The notes under the pieces were generated by a model that worked only from the letters and a program-made list of their open reading frames with translations, made no database searches and was not told the DNA's origin. A DNA stretch of 64,000 nt, taken from NCBI GenBank assembly GCA_018332375.1, contig BOPV01000001.1:3844001-3908000 (forward strand), read 5' to 3'. This DNA is from Roseiterribacter gracilis (GTDB lineage Bacteria > Pseudomonadota > Alphaproteobacteria > BOG-932 > Roseiterribacteraceae). Shown here in pieces: positions 50,261 through 59,094 of this stretch (the stretch's first letter is position 1; the number at the start of each line of letters is the position of its first letter). A program made the position numbers and the translations under genes.

Positions 50261-51729
50261 AGCACGCTCATCAGATTCACCAGGTCCTGCTTTTCCTGCT
50301 CGGTGTAACCGATGTGATAGCGCCGTTCGTAATAGTCGATGATCGCGCGCAAATCCTTGGCCGACCCGTTCGAGAAATACGGCGCGCGCGCCGACAGGCC
50401 GCGCATCGATTGCAAGGTGATCTTTCCGACGTCGGCGCAACGACCCGTGGTTAGCGCGTAGCCGGGATCGTTGGTGTAGATGACGCGGCCGTAATGCGGG
50501 TGCGGCGCTGCGGTGCAGGTGATGCGGAACAGTGGCAGATGCGGCGCGGGATCGGCGAAGGGCAATGTCGTGGTGCCGAGATCGACTTGGCCCGGCGCCA
50601 CGTCGTTCCCCATCTGGCTCATATTGTGACAGAAGACACAGCTATTGCGCACCGGATTGCCGAAGCCGATCGGCGAATTGATGCCGGCGCTGTCGCTGAT
50701 CAGAAACGTCTTGTCGCGAAATACTTTGGCACCGCGCGCGACCGAGGCGCGAAACGCATTTTCTTCCGGCGTCAGGCCGGGCTTGGGTGTTTCCCAGGCG
50801 GCGAATTCGCTCCACACCGCGCGACCGATGCTGCCCAGCTGGCCCGGCTCGGAGGTTGCGAGCTTTTCGGCGCCCCCTTCGGCACCGTCGGCATTGAGTG
50901 CGCCGCCGCGTTTGTCGATCTGCTGTGCAGTGAAGATGCGGCTTTCAAAATCGACGATGCGTGCCATGTCGGCGCGGTCGAAATGCTGCAGCAATTCGAG
51001 ATGCGTCGCGGCTGCGTCGTGCATCTGCGCGTGCAAGGTGCCGGCACGACCGTCAGCCATCAGATTGCCCGACATCGGCTCGCCGCTTTCCGGATCGAGC
51101 GGCAATGGCATGCCTTGCTTGGGGTCGTAGGCGAAGCCGACCGCGAGCAGATATTTGAGATTCGCGACCGGACGCGGCCGGCGATAGACCGAGATGTTGC
51201 CCGCGCCGGGTCCATATTTTCCGCCGCTGTTGCAGCTGGTCGGATCGCGCACGGTTTCGATCGTGAAGTCGGGCTTGGTCTCGCGCGGCGGCCATGGGCG
51301 CTGGATGCGGATCAACCCGTGATCGAGCAGCAGCGAGTGCGACGCACGCTCGTCCTGTTTCAGGGTCGGGCAGTTCGATCCGTCATAGGCGGCGAAGAGC
51401 GGATCCTTGCCCTGCGTCTTGTCCCAGCGCTTGCGCACGGTTTCGACCGACAGGCTCATCGCGTCGGCGGGTTGATGGCAGGTGATGCAAGCGCGGCCGC
51501 GCGGCCCAACCGGGCGGAAGAACGGATGGTCTTTGGTTGCCAGCGGTCCGCCGGTCAGCAGAACGCGCAACGTGCCGTAGTCGTTTTCGTAATCGATCTG
51601 GGCGGGAAATTCGCGACCCTCGCCCGGCGTCCACCAGGCGTCGCCACGTTCGGCCAGCGCAATTTCGCGTGCGCCGAGGAGTGCTGCAAACGAAGAAGTG
51701 GCGAGGATGAAGGCGCGCAGTTGCATCAT
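50257..51729 (-). CDS. Di-haem cytochrome c peroxidase-like protein
   Basis: A 490-residue exported c-type cytochrome. Two haem-attachment motifs are present, CITCH at residues 81-85 and CVFCH near residue 372, with axial-ligand candidates downstream such as FSNGSAKDLRAIIDYYERR. The order and the ending match the di-haem peroxidase/MauG superfamily (PF03150/PF21419-like), but it is longer than the roughly 320-residue peroxidases. Such enzymes reduce H2O2 or oxidise bound substrates. It is near aromatic genes and may be involved in lignin-aromatic oxidation; no direct evidence. A signal peptide is present. Confidence 0.85.
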   Translation of the reverse strand: MMQLRAFILATSSFAALLGAREIALAERGDAWWTPGEGREFPAQIDYENDYGTLRVLLTGGPLATKDHPFFRPVGPRGRACITCHQPADAMSLSVETVRKRWDKTQGKDPLFAAYDGSNCPTLKQDERASHSLLLDHGLIRIQRPWPPRETKPDFTIETVRDPTSCNSGGKYGPGAGNISVYRRPRPVANLKYLLAVGFAYDPKQGMPLPLDPESGEPMSGNLMADGRAGTLHAQMHDAAATHLELLQHFDRADMARIVDFESRIFTAQQIDKRGGALNADGAEGGAEKLATSEPGQLGSIGRAVWSEFAAWETPKPGLTPEENAFRASVARGAKVFRDKTFLISDSAGINSPIGFGNPVRNSCVFCHNMSQMGNDVAPGQVDLGTTTLPFADPAPHLPLFRITCTAAPHPHYGRVIYTNDPGYALTTGRCADVGKITLQSMRGLSARAPYFSNGSAKDLRAIIDYYERRYHIGYTEQEKQDLVNLMSVL

Positions 51730-51742
51730 CCTCGCCGACTTG

Positions 51743-53920
51743 TCAGAAGTTGACCGTGCCGCGCACGCCGATCACGCGCGGCGCACCATAGATGATGCCG
51801 CCATCCGCGCTCGACGAGTTCTGGATCTGCGAAGCGATGTAGCGACGGTCGGTCAGGTTGTTGATGAAGCCTTCGAACCGGTAGCGATGGTCGTAGTCGA
51901 ACACCAGCTTGGCGTCGAACACGTCACGGCCGGGCACGTTGGTGTTGAGGCTGGGGAACGGCGTCGCGACCTGGCTCGACAGATGCGACCATTGCAGACG
52001 CGGCGTCATCAGCAGCCGGTCGTTGATGGCGACGTCGTACTGGATGCCCGCATTGAGCGTCCATTTGGGCGAGAAGGGCAGTACGCGCCCGTCCGGCACG
52101 CTGCGCAGATTGGTCGGGCAACCCGGATCGGTACCGGCCGAATTGGTGTCGGTGATGCAGGTGCTGCCGTCGAACTTGGCGTGCAGATAGCCGGCGCCGG
52201 CGTTGAAGCCGAACGCGCCGAACTGACCCGTCACTTCCAATTCGCCACCCTGCGACTTGCCCGCGGCTGCGTTCTGCGTCACCGGCAGACCGCCCAGCAG
52301 GCTCGACAGCTGGATGTCTTTGTAGTCCGAGAAGAAGATGTCGCCGTTCACGCGCAGGCGGCGATCGAAGAAGGTCGACTTGAAACCGGCTTCAACGACT
52401 CGGTTGGTTTCCGGACCGAAGTTGGGCGTGCCGATCGTAAGGTTGACGCCGCCCGCTTTGTAGCCCTGCGACGCGTTCGCGTAGAGCATCGTGCCCGCCA
52501 GCGGACCGTCGAGATGATAGTTCACGCCGAACTTTCCGGTCAGCTTGTACGAACGCTGCACCGCGATCAGGTCGGCCGGATTGGCTGGCGGCGCGCCGGC
52601 GGGAATGATGCGGTTGTAGGTCTGTTCATCCTGGCTGAAGCGCATGCCGGCGACGATTTCGATCGGCTGCGTGACGAACCAGTTGATCTGACCGAAGCCC
52701 GACTTGGTGATGTTGTGTGCCTGGGTCTGGAAGGTCGACGTCGACGACACGAAATCGCGCGTGTTGTTGTTGTCGCGCTGCGACAGCGTGTCGATGTACT
52801 CGTCGAGATAGAAGAAGCCGGCGACCCAGTTGAACGGGCCTTTCTGGCTCGACAGCAAATTCAGCTCGGCCATTTTGGTGTCGAACTTGGTGCTGACGAG
52901 ACTGACACGGCCGACCGCGCTGGCGGGCGGGCGCGGCGGCGCAGTCGCGGTGCGATCGCCGTCAGTCTGGTCGTAGGTGTTCATGTCCTGGTACGCGACC
53001 AGCGCACGCAGATCGATGCCCGACGTCACCGCGATGCGGCCTTCGCCCGAAATGCGCGTGCCGTTCTGGTTCTGGAACGAGCGTGCGTCTTCTTCGATCA
53101 CGAACGGATCGACCGACACAGTGTCGAGGCGGCGCTTGACCGGGTTGTTGTCCGATTTCCCGTCGAAGGTTTCGACGCGGATGTTGAACGTCATCCGGTC
53201 GTCCGACGACCGCGCCGCGATGTTGATGCGGCCGGCAAGCAGATCGACATTGCCCGGCTGTTTGCCGCTGGGGCCGATATTCTTGGTGTAGCTGTCGCGC
53301 GTGTCGCGCACGCCGGCCACGCGGACCGCGATGTTGTTGTTGATCGGCGCGTTCACCGCGGCCGTGGTCTTGAACCAGTTATAGTCGCCGATCGTCTGGT
53401 CGACATAGGCGAAGAACGAGTCGTATTCGGGCTTGGGCGTGCGGACATAAATCGCACCGCCGGTTGAATTCTGGCCGGTCAGCGTGCCTTGCGGGCCGCG
53501 CAGCACTTCGATCGACCCAATGTCGAAAAAGCTCTGCCCGATGAATTGTTCGTGCGGCAGAAGCTGGCCGTCGACATAGAAGGCGACACCCGGATTCGAG
53601 GTCGGCGCCGATTGCGCAATGCCGACGCCGCGAATGTTGATGAAGGTCGAGCGGTTGAACGTGTTGATCGCGACCGAGGGCGCGACTTGCTGAATGTCTG
53701 CGATGTTGGTCACGCCTTTGCGCGCGATGTCGGCGGTCGACAAGACCGTGGCCGAGATCGGAACCGTCTGCAGGCTCTGTTCGCGGCGTTCCGCGGTGAC
53801 GAGAACCTCTTCGAGACCGGCTGGGGCGGTCTGTGCCAAGGCAGCGAACGGAAGGCAGGTCAGCGCAACGGCTGCAAGACCAGCCGTGCGCTTCGCACGG
53901 ATTCCGGGATGTGACGACAT
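51743..53920 (-). CDS. TonB-dependent outer-membrane receptor (725 aa)
   Basis: A 725-residue receptor. GGGGAGGAATTG precedes ATG 53920. The signal peptide ends near FAALAQTA and is followed by the TonB box EEVLVTAERREQSLQTVPIS. The plug has NIADIQQVAPSV, TFINIRGVGIAQSAPTSNPGVAFYVDGQ and DIGSIEVLRGPQGTLTGQNSTGGAI; the C terminus ends in VIGVRGTVNF. It belongs to the large group of proteobacterial receptors taking up plant aromatics or related compounds. A class B operator lies about 90 bases upstream, linking it to the vdh regulator. Confidence 0.95.
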   Translation of the reverse strand: MSSHPGIRAKRTAGLAAVALTCLPFAALAQTAPAGLEEVLVTAERREQSLQTVPISATVLSTADIARKGVTNIADIQQVAPSVAINTFNRSTFINIRGVGIAQSAPTSNPGVAFYVDGQLLPHEQFIGQSFFDIGSIEVLRGPQGTLTGQNSTGGAIYVRTPKPEYDSFFAYVDQTIGDYNWFKTTAAVNAPINNNIAVRVAGVRDTRDSYTKNIGPSGKQPGNVDLLAGRINIAARSSDDRMTFNIRVETFDGKSDNNPVKRRLDTVSVDPFVIEEDARSFQNQNGTRISGEGRIAVTSGIDLRALVAYQDMNTYDQTDGDRTATAPPRPPASAVGRVSLVSTKFDTKMAELNLLSSQKGPFNWVAGFFYLDEYIDTLSQRDNNNTRDFVSSTSTFQTQAHNITKSGFGQINWFVTQPIEIVAGMRFSQDEQTYNRIIPAGAPPANPADLIAVQRSYKLTGKFGVNYHLDGPLAGTMLYANASQGYKAGGVNLTIGTPNFGPETNRVVEAGFKSTFFDRRLRVNGDIFFSDYKDIQLSSLLGGLPVTQNAAAGKSQGGELEVTGQFGAFGFNAGAGYLHAKFDGSTCITDTNSAGTDPGCPTNLRSVPDGRVLPFSPKWTLNAGIQYDVAINDRLLMTPRLQWSHLSSQVATPFPSLNTNVPGRDVFDAKLVFDYDHRYRFEGFINNLTDRRYIASQIQNSSSADGGIIYGAPRVIGVRGTVNF

Positions 53921-54008
53921 CAATTCCTCCCCAGGACATGGCCAGCGCGCTTCGTCGCTTTGGGCCTTTGGCGAGAAACTACCACTCCGCTGCGTTCCTG
54001 CAAGCGGT

Positions 54009-54033
54009 TTCATTATGTCATATAACTATCTCA
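54009..54033. promoter_or_regulatory. Class B MarR-type operator, copy 2
   Basis: TTCATTATG-TC-ATATAACTATC-TCA, identical to the vdh/marR copy at 21 of 25 positions. It lies upstream of the TonB receptor and overlaps the last codons and TAG stop of the MmgE/PrpD gene on the same strand, so its conservation is not explained by protein coding. The MarR at 43928 is the likely binder. Confidence 0.65.
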
Positions 54034-55408
54034 GCGACGCCATCAGAAGCCGCATGGAATCAGGCTTTTCGAGCGAAAAGACCGCGTCCGCCAGAGCCTC
54101 TGCGGCAACCGGTGCGATCGGGTGCAGCGCACGCGCCGCGCAATCGGCGAATTTGACCCGCAACGCCGTGTCGCTGAGCGGCCGGTCGGGGTGGCCGGCG
54201 GCAATGTCGATCGACGTTGTCCGCTCGGTCCCGTCGGCACAGCGCACGGTCAACACGCCCGATTGTGCGCTGTCGCGTCCGGTGTCGGGCCGTTGTTCGA
54301 ACCGCACGCGCGATGCCAGCGCGCGTTTGCGCGGATCGGCCAGGCTTGCCGCGTCGAAACTGTCGAGCGTGACGTCGGCATCGAGGAACGCGGCTGCGAC
54401 GGTGAAGGGGATCGAGAATTTGGCGTCGATCGCGACCGTCGGTGCCTGTTTGCGCGCCAGCGGTTCAACCAGCATGCGCTGCACCTCGCCGCCGGTGGCG
54501 ATGATCTCGACGATCGAGTCGGGATCGATCGGGCGCATCGATTGCGCCGCTTCGATATAGGCGTGCGTGCCGCGGCAGGCGGGCCAAGGTTTGAAACTCA
54601 ACCGCTCGATCCAGTAGCGCTCGCCCAACTGATCGAGCAGCGCGGCGGGATCGTAGTGCGCGTCGGCATAGAGACGGAAGAAGCCGGCCTTGCCCTCGAA
54701 CGGCGCGTCAAAGCCCCGGATTCCTGCCGCTGCAAGCAAGGTCGATTGCACCGCCGCCTGGGCGGGAAAGGCTTCGCGCACCGCCCGCAAAACCGTGTCG
54801 CGGCTGTATTTGATTTCGCCCGGGCATGTCTGCGTCAGCATCAGCGAGAAACTGTCGAGCATCTGCCGCTGATTCAGCCGATGCAGACGTCCCGCTGCAG
54901 CAGCTGCGCCAAAGGCGCCAAGAATTGGCGGCGGATACCAGCCGCCATCTTCCATCGGCCGGCGCAGCGCCAACCCGATCCGGCAGACGAGATCGCAGCC
55001 GATCGCGATCGCGGCCAGCAGCTCTTCGCCCGACGTCAGCGCATCGGCTTGCGCGATCGCAAACACCGCCGACAACAGCGACGCGTTGGGATGACAGGGC
55101 GCTGCGTCGAACGCGTCTTCATAGTCGAGCGCATGCGCCATCGACCCGTTCGCCAGCGCAGCAAAGATTGGCGAGGTGCGCATGTCATGTCCCAACACGG
55201 CGCAGGGTCCGTCGCCGGCCGCTTTCGCCTGCGCGATGAAGGGCGCGATCTCAGCGCTGGTGCCGCTCGCGGCCAGCATCACGCCAAGCCCGTCGAGCAA
55301 AGCGCGCTTGGCCGCATGCAGCGTGTCGGCCGACAGCGATGCGGCCGGTGTCTGGACGACATGCGCCGCAATCGCCGCGCTCAGCCCACTTGCTGCTTCA
55401 CTCTTCAC
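54026..55408 (-). CDS. MmgE/PrpD family protein
   Basis: A 460-residue member of the MmgE/PrpD superfamily (2-methylcitrate dehydratase, cis-aconitate decarboxylase, iminodisuccinate epimerase). Landmarks are AKRALLDGLGVMLAASG, NGSMAHALDYEDAFDAAPCHPNAS, SRDTVLRAVREAFPAQAAVQSTLLAAAGIRGF and FKPWPACRGTHAYIEAA. No other methylcitrate-cycle gene is nearby, so it is unlikely to be PrpD itself; a hydratase or decarboxylase for an aromatic ring-cleavage product is possible. It is divergent from the MFS-CapA2 operon, with a LacI-like box between. Confidence 0.88.
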   Translation of the reverse strand: MKSEAASGLSAAIAAHVVQTPAASLSADTLHAAKRALLDGLGVMLAASGTSAEIAPFIAQAKAAGDGPCAVLGHDMRTSPIFAALANGSMAHALDYEDAFDAAPCHPNASLLSAVFAIAQADALTSGEELLAAIAIGCDLVCRIGLALRRPMEDGGWYPPPILGAFGAAAAAGRLHRLNQRQMLDSFSLMLTQTCPGEIKYSRDTVLRAVREAFPAQAAVQSTLLAAAGIRGFDAPFEGKAGFFRLYADAHYDPAALLDQLGERYWIERLSFKPWPACRGTHAYIEAAQSMRPIDPDSIVEIIATGGEVQRMLVEPLARKQAPTVAIDAKFSIPFTVAAAFLDADVTLDSFDAASLADPRKRALASRVRFEQRPDTGRDSAQSGVLTVRCADGTERTTSIDIAAGHPDRPLSDTALRVKFADCAARALHPIAPVAAEALADAVFSLEKPDSMRLLMASLR

Positions 55409-55421
55409 GGCGGCCCCAGTT

Positions 55422-55441
55422 CAATGTAAGCGCTTTCGTAG
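55422..55441. promoter_or_regulatory. LacI-type operator, degenerate copy
   Basis: CAATGTAAGC/GCTTTCGTAG in the 87-base divergent region between mmgE/prpD and the MFS gene. The central AAGCGCTT and left half match the perfect palindrome at 59046 (about 13-14 of 20 positions). The LacI regulator at 59095 may act on both sites. Confidence 0.45.
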
Positions 55442-55495
55442 CCCTTCGTGCCGCATCCGTGGCCGGGCTGTCGAGCTTTGCGTGGAGCCAGTCGG

Positions 55496-56764
55496 ATGAA
55501 TCCCAAGTTGATGGCGGGCAAGATCCGCCTCCGTCTGATCGTGCCGCTCGTCTTCTGCATGTTGTTGAGCTCGCTCGATCGGGTGAATGTCAGCTTCGCC
55601 GCGTTGCAGATGAACAGCGCGTTGGGATTCTCGCCCAGCCAATACGGGTTCGGCGCCGGCATTCTGTTTTTAGGGTTTCTCGCCGGCCAATATCCGAGCG
55701 TGCTGTTGCTACAGCGGATCGGCATGCGCCGCTGGATCGCCGGTTGCGCAATCTTGTGGGGATGCTGCGCCGGCGGCATGTCGCTGATCGACAGCCACTG
55801 GGAATTCTACGTGCTGCGCGTCGTGCTTGGATTTGCCGAAGGCGGCCTGGCGCCGGGCATCGTTCTGTATCTCAGCCAGTTTGCGACCGAGCGCGAACGC
55901 GCCACCACCTTTGCCATGCCGATGCTGGCAATTCCGCTGTCGATCGTGATCGGCGGACCTTTGTCGGGCTGGCTGATGTCGATGACGCCGTTCGGCTTTC
56001 CCGGCTGGCGCTGGATGTTTCTCGGCGAAGCGCTGCCGACGATTTTGTTCGGCGTGATCGCCTATTTCTATTTTCCCGACCGGCCCAATGACGCGCGCTG
56101 GCTTGCTGACGACGAAAAGCTTTGGCTGTCGCGCAACGCCGCCAACCGCGCTGAAACTGCGAAGCGCAACGATTGGAGCGTGCTGCGCCAACCGGTCGTG
56201 TGGGCATCGGCCTTGTTGTGGTTCTGTCTCTTGTCGGGCGCCTACGGAATCATGTTCTGGCTGCCGCAGATGGTGAAACAGATGAGCGATCTGACGACGT
56301 TGCAGATCGGCTTCGTCAACGCCCTGCCCTGGGCCGGCGTCGCGCTGGGCATGTATTTCAACGCGACCCATTCCGATCGCACCGGCGAACGGTTCTGGCA
56401 CGTGGCACTGCCGGCGCTGGTGACGGCGGTTGCGATCCTCACCGCGTCGGCAGCGGGCGCCGGCGTGTTGGGCCTGGCAGCGCTGTTCATTGCCGGTCTC
56501 GGACTCGGCGCTGCGCAAGGCGCGTTTTGGGCGCTGCCGACCGCGATGTTCACGCCTGCGACTTTTGCGGTCGGTGCAGTCGCGATCAACATTGCGGGCA
56601 GCTCGGGCGGACTCGTCATGCCGCATCTGGTCGGCTTCGTGCGCGAAGTCAGCGGCAGCTTCGTCGGTCCGACCTTCCTGATCGCGGGAATCCTGCTGCT
56701 GGCTGCGTTGCTGGTGCTGACCATCCGCCTGACCGAAGGCAAGCGCGTCGCGGAAGCCAAGTGA
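55496..56764 (+). CDS. MFS transporter, anion:cation symporter (ACS)-like
   Basis: A 422-residue 12-span carrier. The N terminus reads FCMLLSSLDRVNVSFAALQMNSALGFSPSQYGFGAGILFLGF, the ACS family pattern found in carriers for phthalate, glucarate, tartrate and hydroxyphenylacetate. GGAG lies eight bases before ATG 55496. The CapA2 gene begins within its stop codon (GTGA), and it is divergent from the mmgE/prpD gene with a LacI-like box in between. It probably imports the acid that this small regulon degrades. Confidence 0.88.
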   Translation: MNPKLMAGKIRLRLIVPLVFCMLLSSLDRVNVSFAALQMNSALGFSPSQYGFGAGILFLGFLAGQYPSVLLLQRIGMRRWIAGCAILWGCCAGGMSLIDSHWEFYVLRVVLGFAEGGLAPGIVLYLSQFATERERATTFAMPMLAIPLSIVIGGPLSGWLMSMTPFGFPGWRWMFLGEALPTILFGVIAYFYFPDRPNDARWLADDEKLWLSRNAANRAETAKRNDWSVLRQPVVWASALLWFCLLSGAYGIMFWLPQMVKQMSDLTTLQIGFVNALPWAGVALGMYFNATHSDRTGERFWHVALPALVTAVAILTASAAGAGVLGLAALFIAGLGLGAAQGAFWALPTAMFTPATFAVGAVAINIAGSSGGLVMPHLVGFVREVSGSFVGPTFLIAGILLLAALLVLTIRLTEGKRVAEAK

Positions 56765-57876
56765 CGTTCGAAATTCTCGGCGTCGGCGATGTCGGCGCCA
56801 AACGATCCGACCTGGCGTCGATGTTCGCGCCCGTGCGTGACACGCTGCGCGCAGGCGCAGTCACCTTCGGACAATTGGAAACCGTCGTCTCCGATCGCGG
56901 TGCGATCGTGCCGAACGCCAAGCTCGCCATGCGCGCAACGTCGGCACTGGCGCCGGTACTCGCCGATGCCGGTTTCACCATGATGTCGTTTGCGGGCAAT
57001 CACTGTCTCGACTGGGGCTTCGACGCTTTCGCCGACACGCTTGCGCATATGGAAAGCGCCAAGGTCGCGATCGCAGGGGCAGGGACCAACCTCGCTGCAT
57101 CGCTGCGTCCGGTCGTGCAGCAGATCGGCGACGTGCGCGTCGCAATGATCGCCGCCAGTTCGATTCTGCCCGAAGGCTATGCCGCGCGCAGCGACAAGCC
57201 CGGCTGCGCACCGCTGCGCGCCCATACATTCTACGAACAAATCGAACATGATCAGCCGGGCACGCCGGCGCGCATCCGCAGCCACGCCGACCGCACCGAT
57301 CTTGCGGCATTGCTCGCTGCGATCCGGCAGGCCAAGCGCGACAACGGACTCGTCGTGCTGTCGCTGCATTGGGGCATCCACATGGTGCGCGGCAGCTTGG
57401 CCGAATATCAGATCGAAGTGGCGAAGGCCGCGATCGACGCCGGGGCCGACGTGATCTTCGGCCATCATCCGCATCTGATGAAAGGCATCGGCTTTCATCG
57501 CGGCAAGCCGATCTTCTACAGCCTCGGCAATTTCGCGATCGAACAGCCGCATGTCTGGGATCCGGCGATCATCAAGACCGACTCGTTCCGCCATCTCGTC
57601 AGTTTGAATCCATCCTGGTCGATGGATGCGACCTACATGCTGCCCGAAGAGACGCGCATCACCGGCATCGCCAAGCTGACCGTACGCGACGGCGCGGTGG
57701 TCGAAACGCGCCTGCTACCGGCCTGGATCGAAGATGACAGCGCGCCACGCCCGTTGCGCGCCGGCGATCCGCATTTTGCGCGGGTGTTTTCGTATCTGGT
57801 CGAGGTGACAGATGCAGAAGGGCTGGCGACGCGCATCACGCGCGACGGTGACACGTTGCTGTTACGCGAAGCGTAG
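56761..57876 (+). CDS. CapA-family metallophosphoesterase-like protein (CapA2)
   Basis: A 371-residue cytoplasmic CapA-family protein starting at GTG. Metal-site motifs are GVGDVGAKR, GQLETVVS, FAGNHCLDWG, SLHWGIHM and GHHPHLMKG. It is clearly closer to CapA3 (61130) than to CapA1: the two share PGCAPLRAHT and YEQIEHDQPGTP. Translation is coupled to the MFS gene. There is no capsule or polyglutamate synthesis gene nearby, so the PgsA/CapA name only reflects the family. The reaction is unknown; a phosphoester or amide hydrolysis in aromatic acid breakdown is possible. Confidence 0.88.
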   Translation: MTFEILGVGDVGAKRSDLASMFAPVRDTLRAGAVTFGQLETVVSDRGAIVPNAKLAMRATSALAPVLADAGFTMMSFAGNHCLDWGFDAFADTLAHMESAKVAIAGAGTNLAASLRPVVQQIGDVRVAMIAASSILPEGYAARSDKPGCAPLRAHTFYEQIEHDQPGTPARIRSHADRTDLAALLAAIRQAKRDNGLVVLSLHWGIHMVRGSLAEYQIEVAKAAIDAGADVIFGHHPHLMKGIGFHRGKPIFYSLGNFAIEQPHVWDPAIIKTDSFRHLVSLNPSWSMDATYMLPEETRITGIAKLTVRDGAVVETRLLPAWIEDDSAPRPLRAGDPHFARVFSYLVEVTDAEGLATRITRDGDTLLLREA

Positions 57877-59028
57877 CGGCACGCGCAGCGCGCCGATTTC
57901 CGGCATGCGCGTCGGCACGATCTCGCCGGCCAGTTCAAAGGTCGGCAGGCGCGCCAGCATCTGTTCCAGCGCAACCACCAGCTCCAACCGGGCCAGCGCT
58001 GCGCCGACGCACATATGGGTGCCGCGGCCGAAATGCAGCGAGTCCTTCATGTTGGGACGATCGAGCTTGAAGCTTTCGGGATCTTCGAACACGTCCTCGT
58101 CGCGATTGGCCGAGGCATAGACGAGCGCGATCGGCTCGCCGGCGGGAATTGTACGGCCGTGCAACGTGACGTCGCGCGTCGCGGTGCGCGCGAAGCCGCG
58201 ATAGGGCGTGTAGAGCCGCAGGAACTCGTCGATCGCGGCCGGCACCAGCGACGGGTCGGCGCGCAGCTTCGCCTGCAGCGCCTGGTCGCGCGAGAGATGC
58301 ACCGAAATCGATCCAATCAACACGGTCGGCGCGATGATGCCGACCACCAGTACTTGCCGGATGGTTCCGACGATCATTTCGTCCGGCAGCGGTGCGCCAT
58401 CGACGCGCGTTGCGAGCAGCGCGCTGGTTGCGTCTTCGGTCGGATCCAGCGGTGCCGCCTTGCGTTCGGCCACCAGCGCGCGCGCCATGTCGTAGAGCAG
58501 CAGGCTGGTTTCTTTGGTCGCCTCGGTGTCGTTCGACTGGACTGCGATGTTGTAGCGACGCCCGACCTCGGCCAGCGATGCGACCTGATCGGGCGGCAGG
58601 TTCATCCAATGCGCGAAGACGCGGATTGGCATGCGGGCGGAAAATTCTTCGCAAATGTCGCCGCCGCCTTTGGCCGCCATCGCATCGAGCAGCTCGACGC
58701 AAATCTCGCGAATGACGGGTTCGAACTTTGCGACGCGTCGCTCGGTCAGCAACGGTGCCAAGGCGCGGCGATAGGGCGTGTGTTCGGGCGGATCGAGATG
58801 CAGCGGCGGACGCCGTCCGGTGAAGGCAACCGCTGGCACGACATTCTGCTTCGAGGTGATGAAGGTCGCGCTGTCAGACGCGGCCGCGGCGACGTCGGCA
58901 TGTTTCATCAACGCCCAGAATCCGCCCCACGCGTCGCTATGCGCGACCGGGCAGCGCGACCGCAGCTCGCGATATTCCGCGTTCGCGCTGTCGAAGGTTT
59001 CGGGCTGAAGCGGGTCGAAATCCTGCAT
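57862..59028 (-). CDS. Cytochrome P450 with atypical I-helix
   Basis: A 388-residue soluble P450. The haem-binding loop is FGRGTHMCVGAALARLE with Cys340, the K-helix ExxR is EFLR, and the N-terminal LHLDPPEHTPYRRAL resembles camphor/CYP199-type enzymes. The I-helix reads VVGIIAPTVLIG: the threonine is kept, but the usual acid of the AGxD/ET motif is replaced, so proton delivery would differ. No ferredoxin or reductase is near. It overlaps the CapA2 end by 15 bases and is divergent from the lacI gene across the perfect palindrome. Substrate is probably a small methoxy- or hydroxy-aromatic. Confidence 0.92.
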   Translation of the reverse strand: MQDFDPLQPETFDSANAEYRELRSRCPVAHSDAWGGFWALMKHADVAAAASDSATFITSKQNVVPAVAFTGRRPPLHLDPPEHTPYRRALAPLLTERRVAKFEPVIREICVELLDAMAAKGGGDICEEFSARMPIRVFAHWMNLPPDQVASLAEVGRRYNIAVQSNDTEATKETSLLLYDMARALVAERKAAPLDPTEDATSALLATRVDGAPLPDEMIVGTIRQVLVVGIIAPTVLIGSISVHLSRDQALQAKLRADPSLVPAAIDEFLRLYTPYRGFARTATRDVTLHGRTIPAGEPIALVYASANRDEDVFEDPESFKLDRPNMKDSLHFGRGTHMCVGAALARLELVVALEQMLARLPTFELAGEIVPTRMPEIGALRVPLRFA

Positions 59029-59045
59029 CCAAGTCGCTTACAGAT

Positions 59046-59065
59046 CATTGCAAGCGCTTGCAATG
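59046..59065. promoter_or_regulatory. LacI-type operator, perfect 20-bp palindrome
   Basis: CATTGCAAGC/GCTTGCAATG, a perfect palindrome with the CG-centred AAGCGCTT core typical of LacI/GalR operators. It is placed 17 bases before the P450 ATG and 29 bases before the lacI start, so the regulator would control the P450 and itself. Confidence 0.75.
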
Positions 59066-59094
59066 GCTTTCGGCCGGGGGTTTGCTCGGCCTAG

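Noticed and set aside
51698..53467. A 589-codon plus-strand frame opposite the second TonB receptor
   Set aside because: Antisense shadow caused by high GC third positions; no motif, while the minus strand encodes a full receptor with plug and TonB box.
54026..55408. prpD of the methylcitrate cycle
   Set aside because: No prpB, prpC or propionyl-CoA genes nearby and regulation looks linked to aromatic genes, so only the family name is used.
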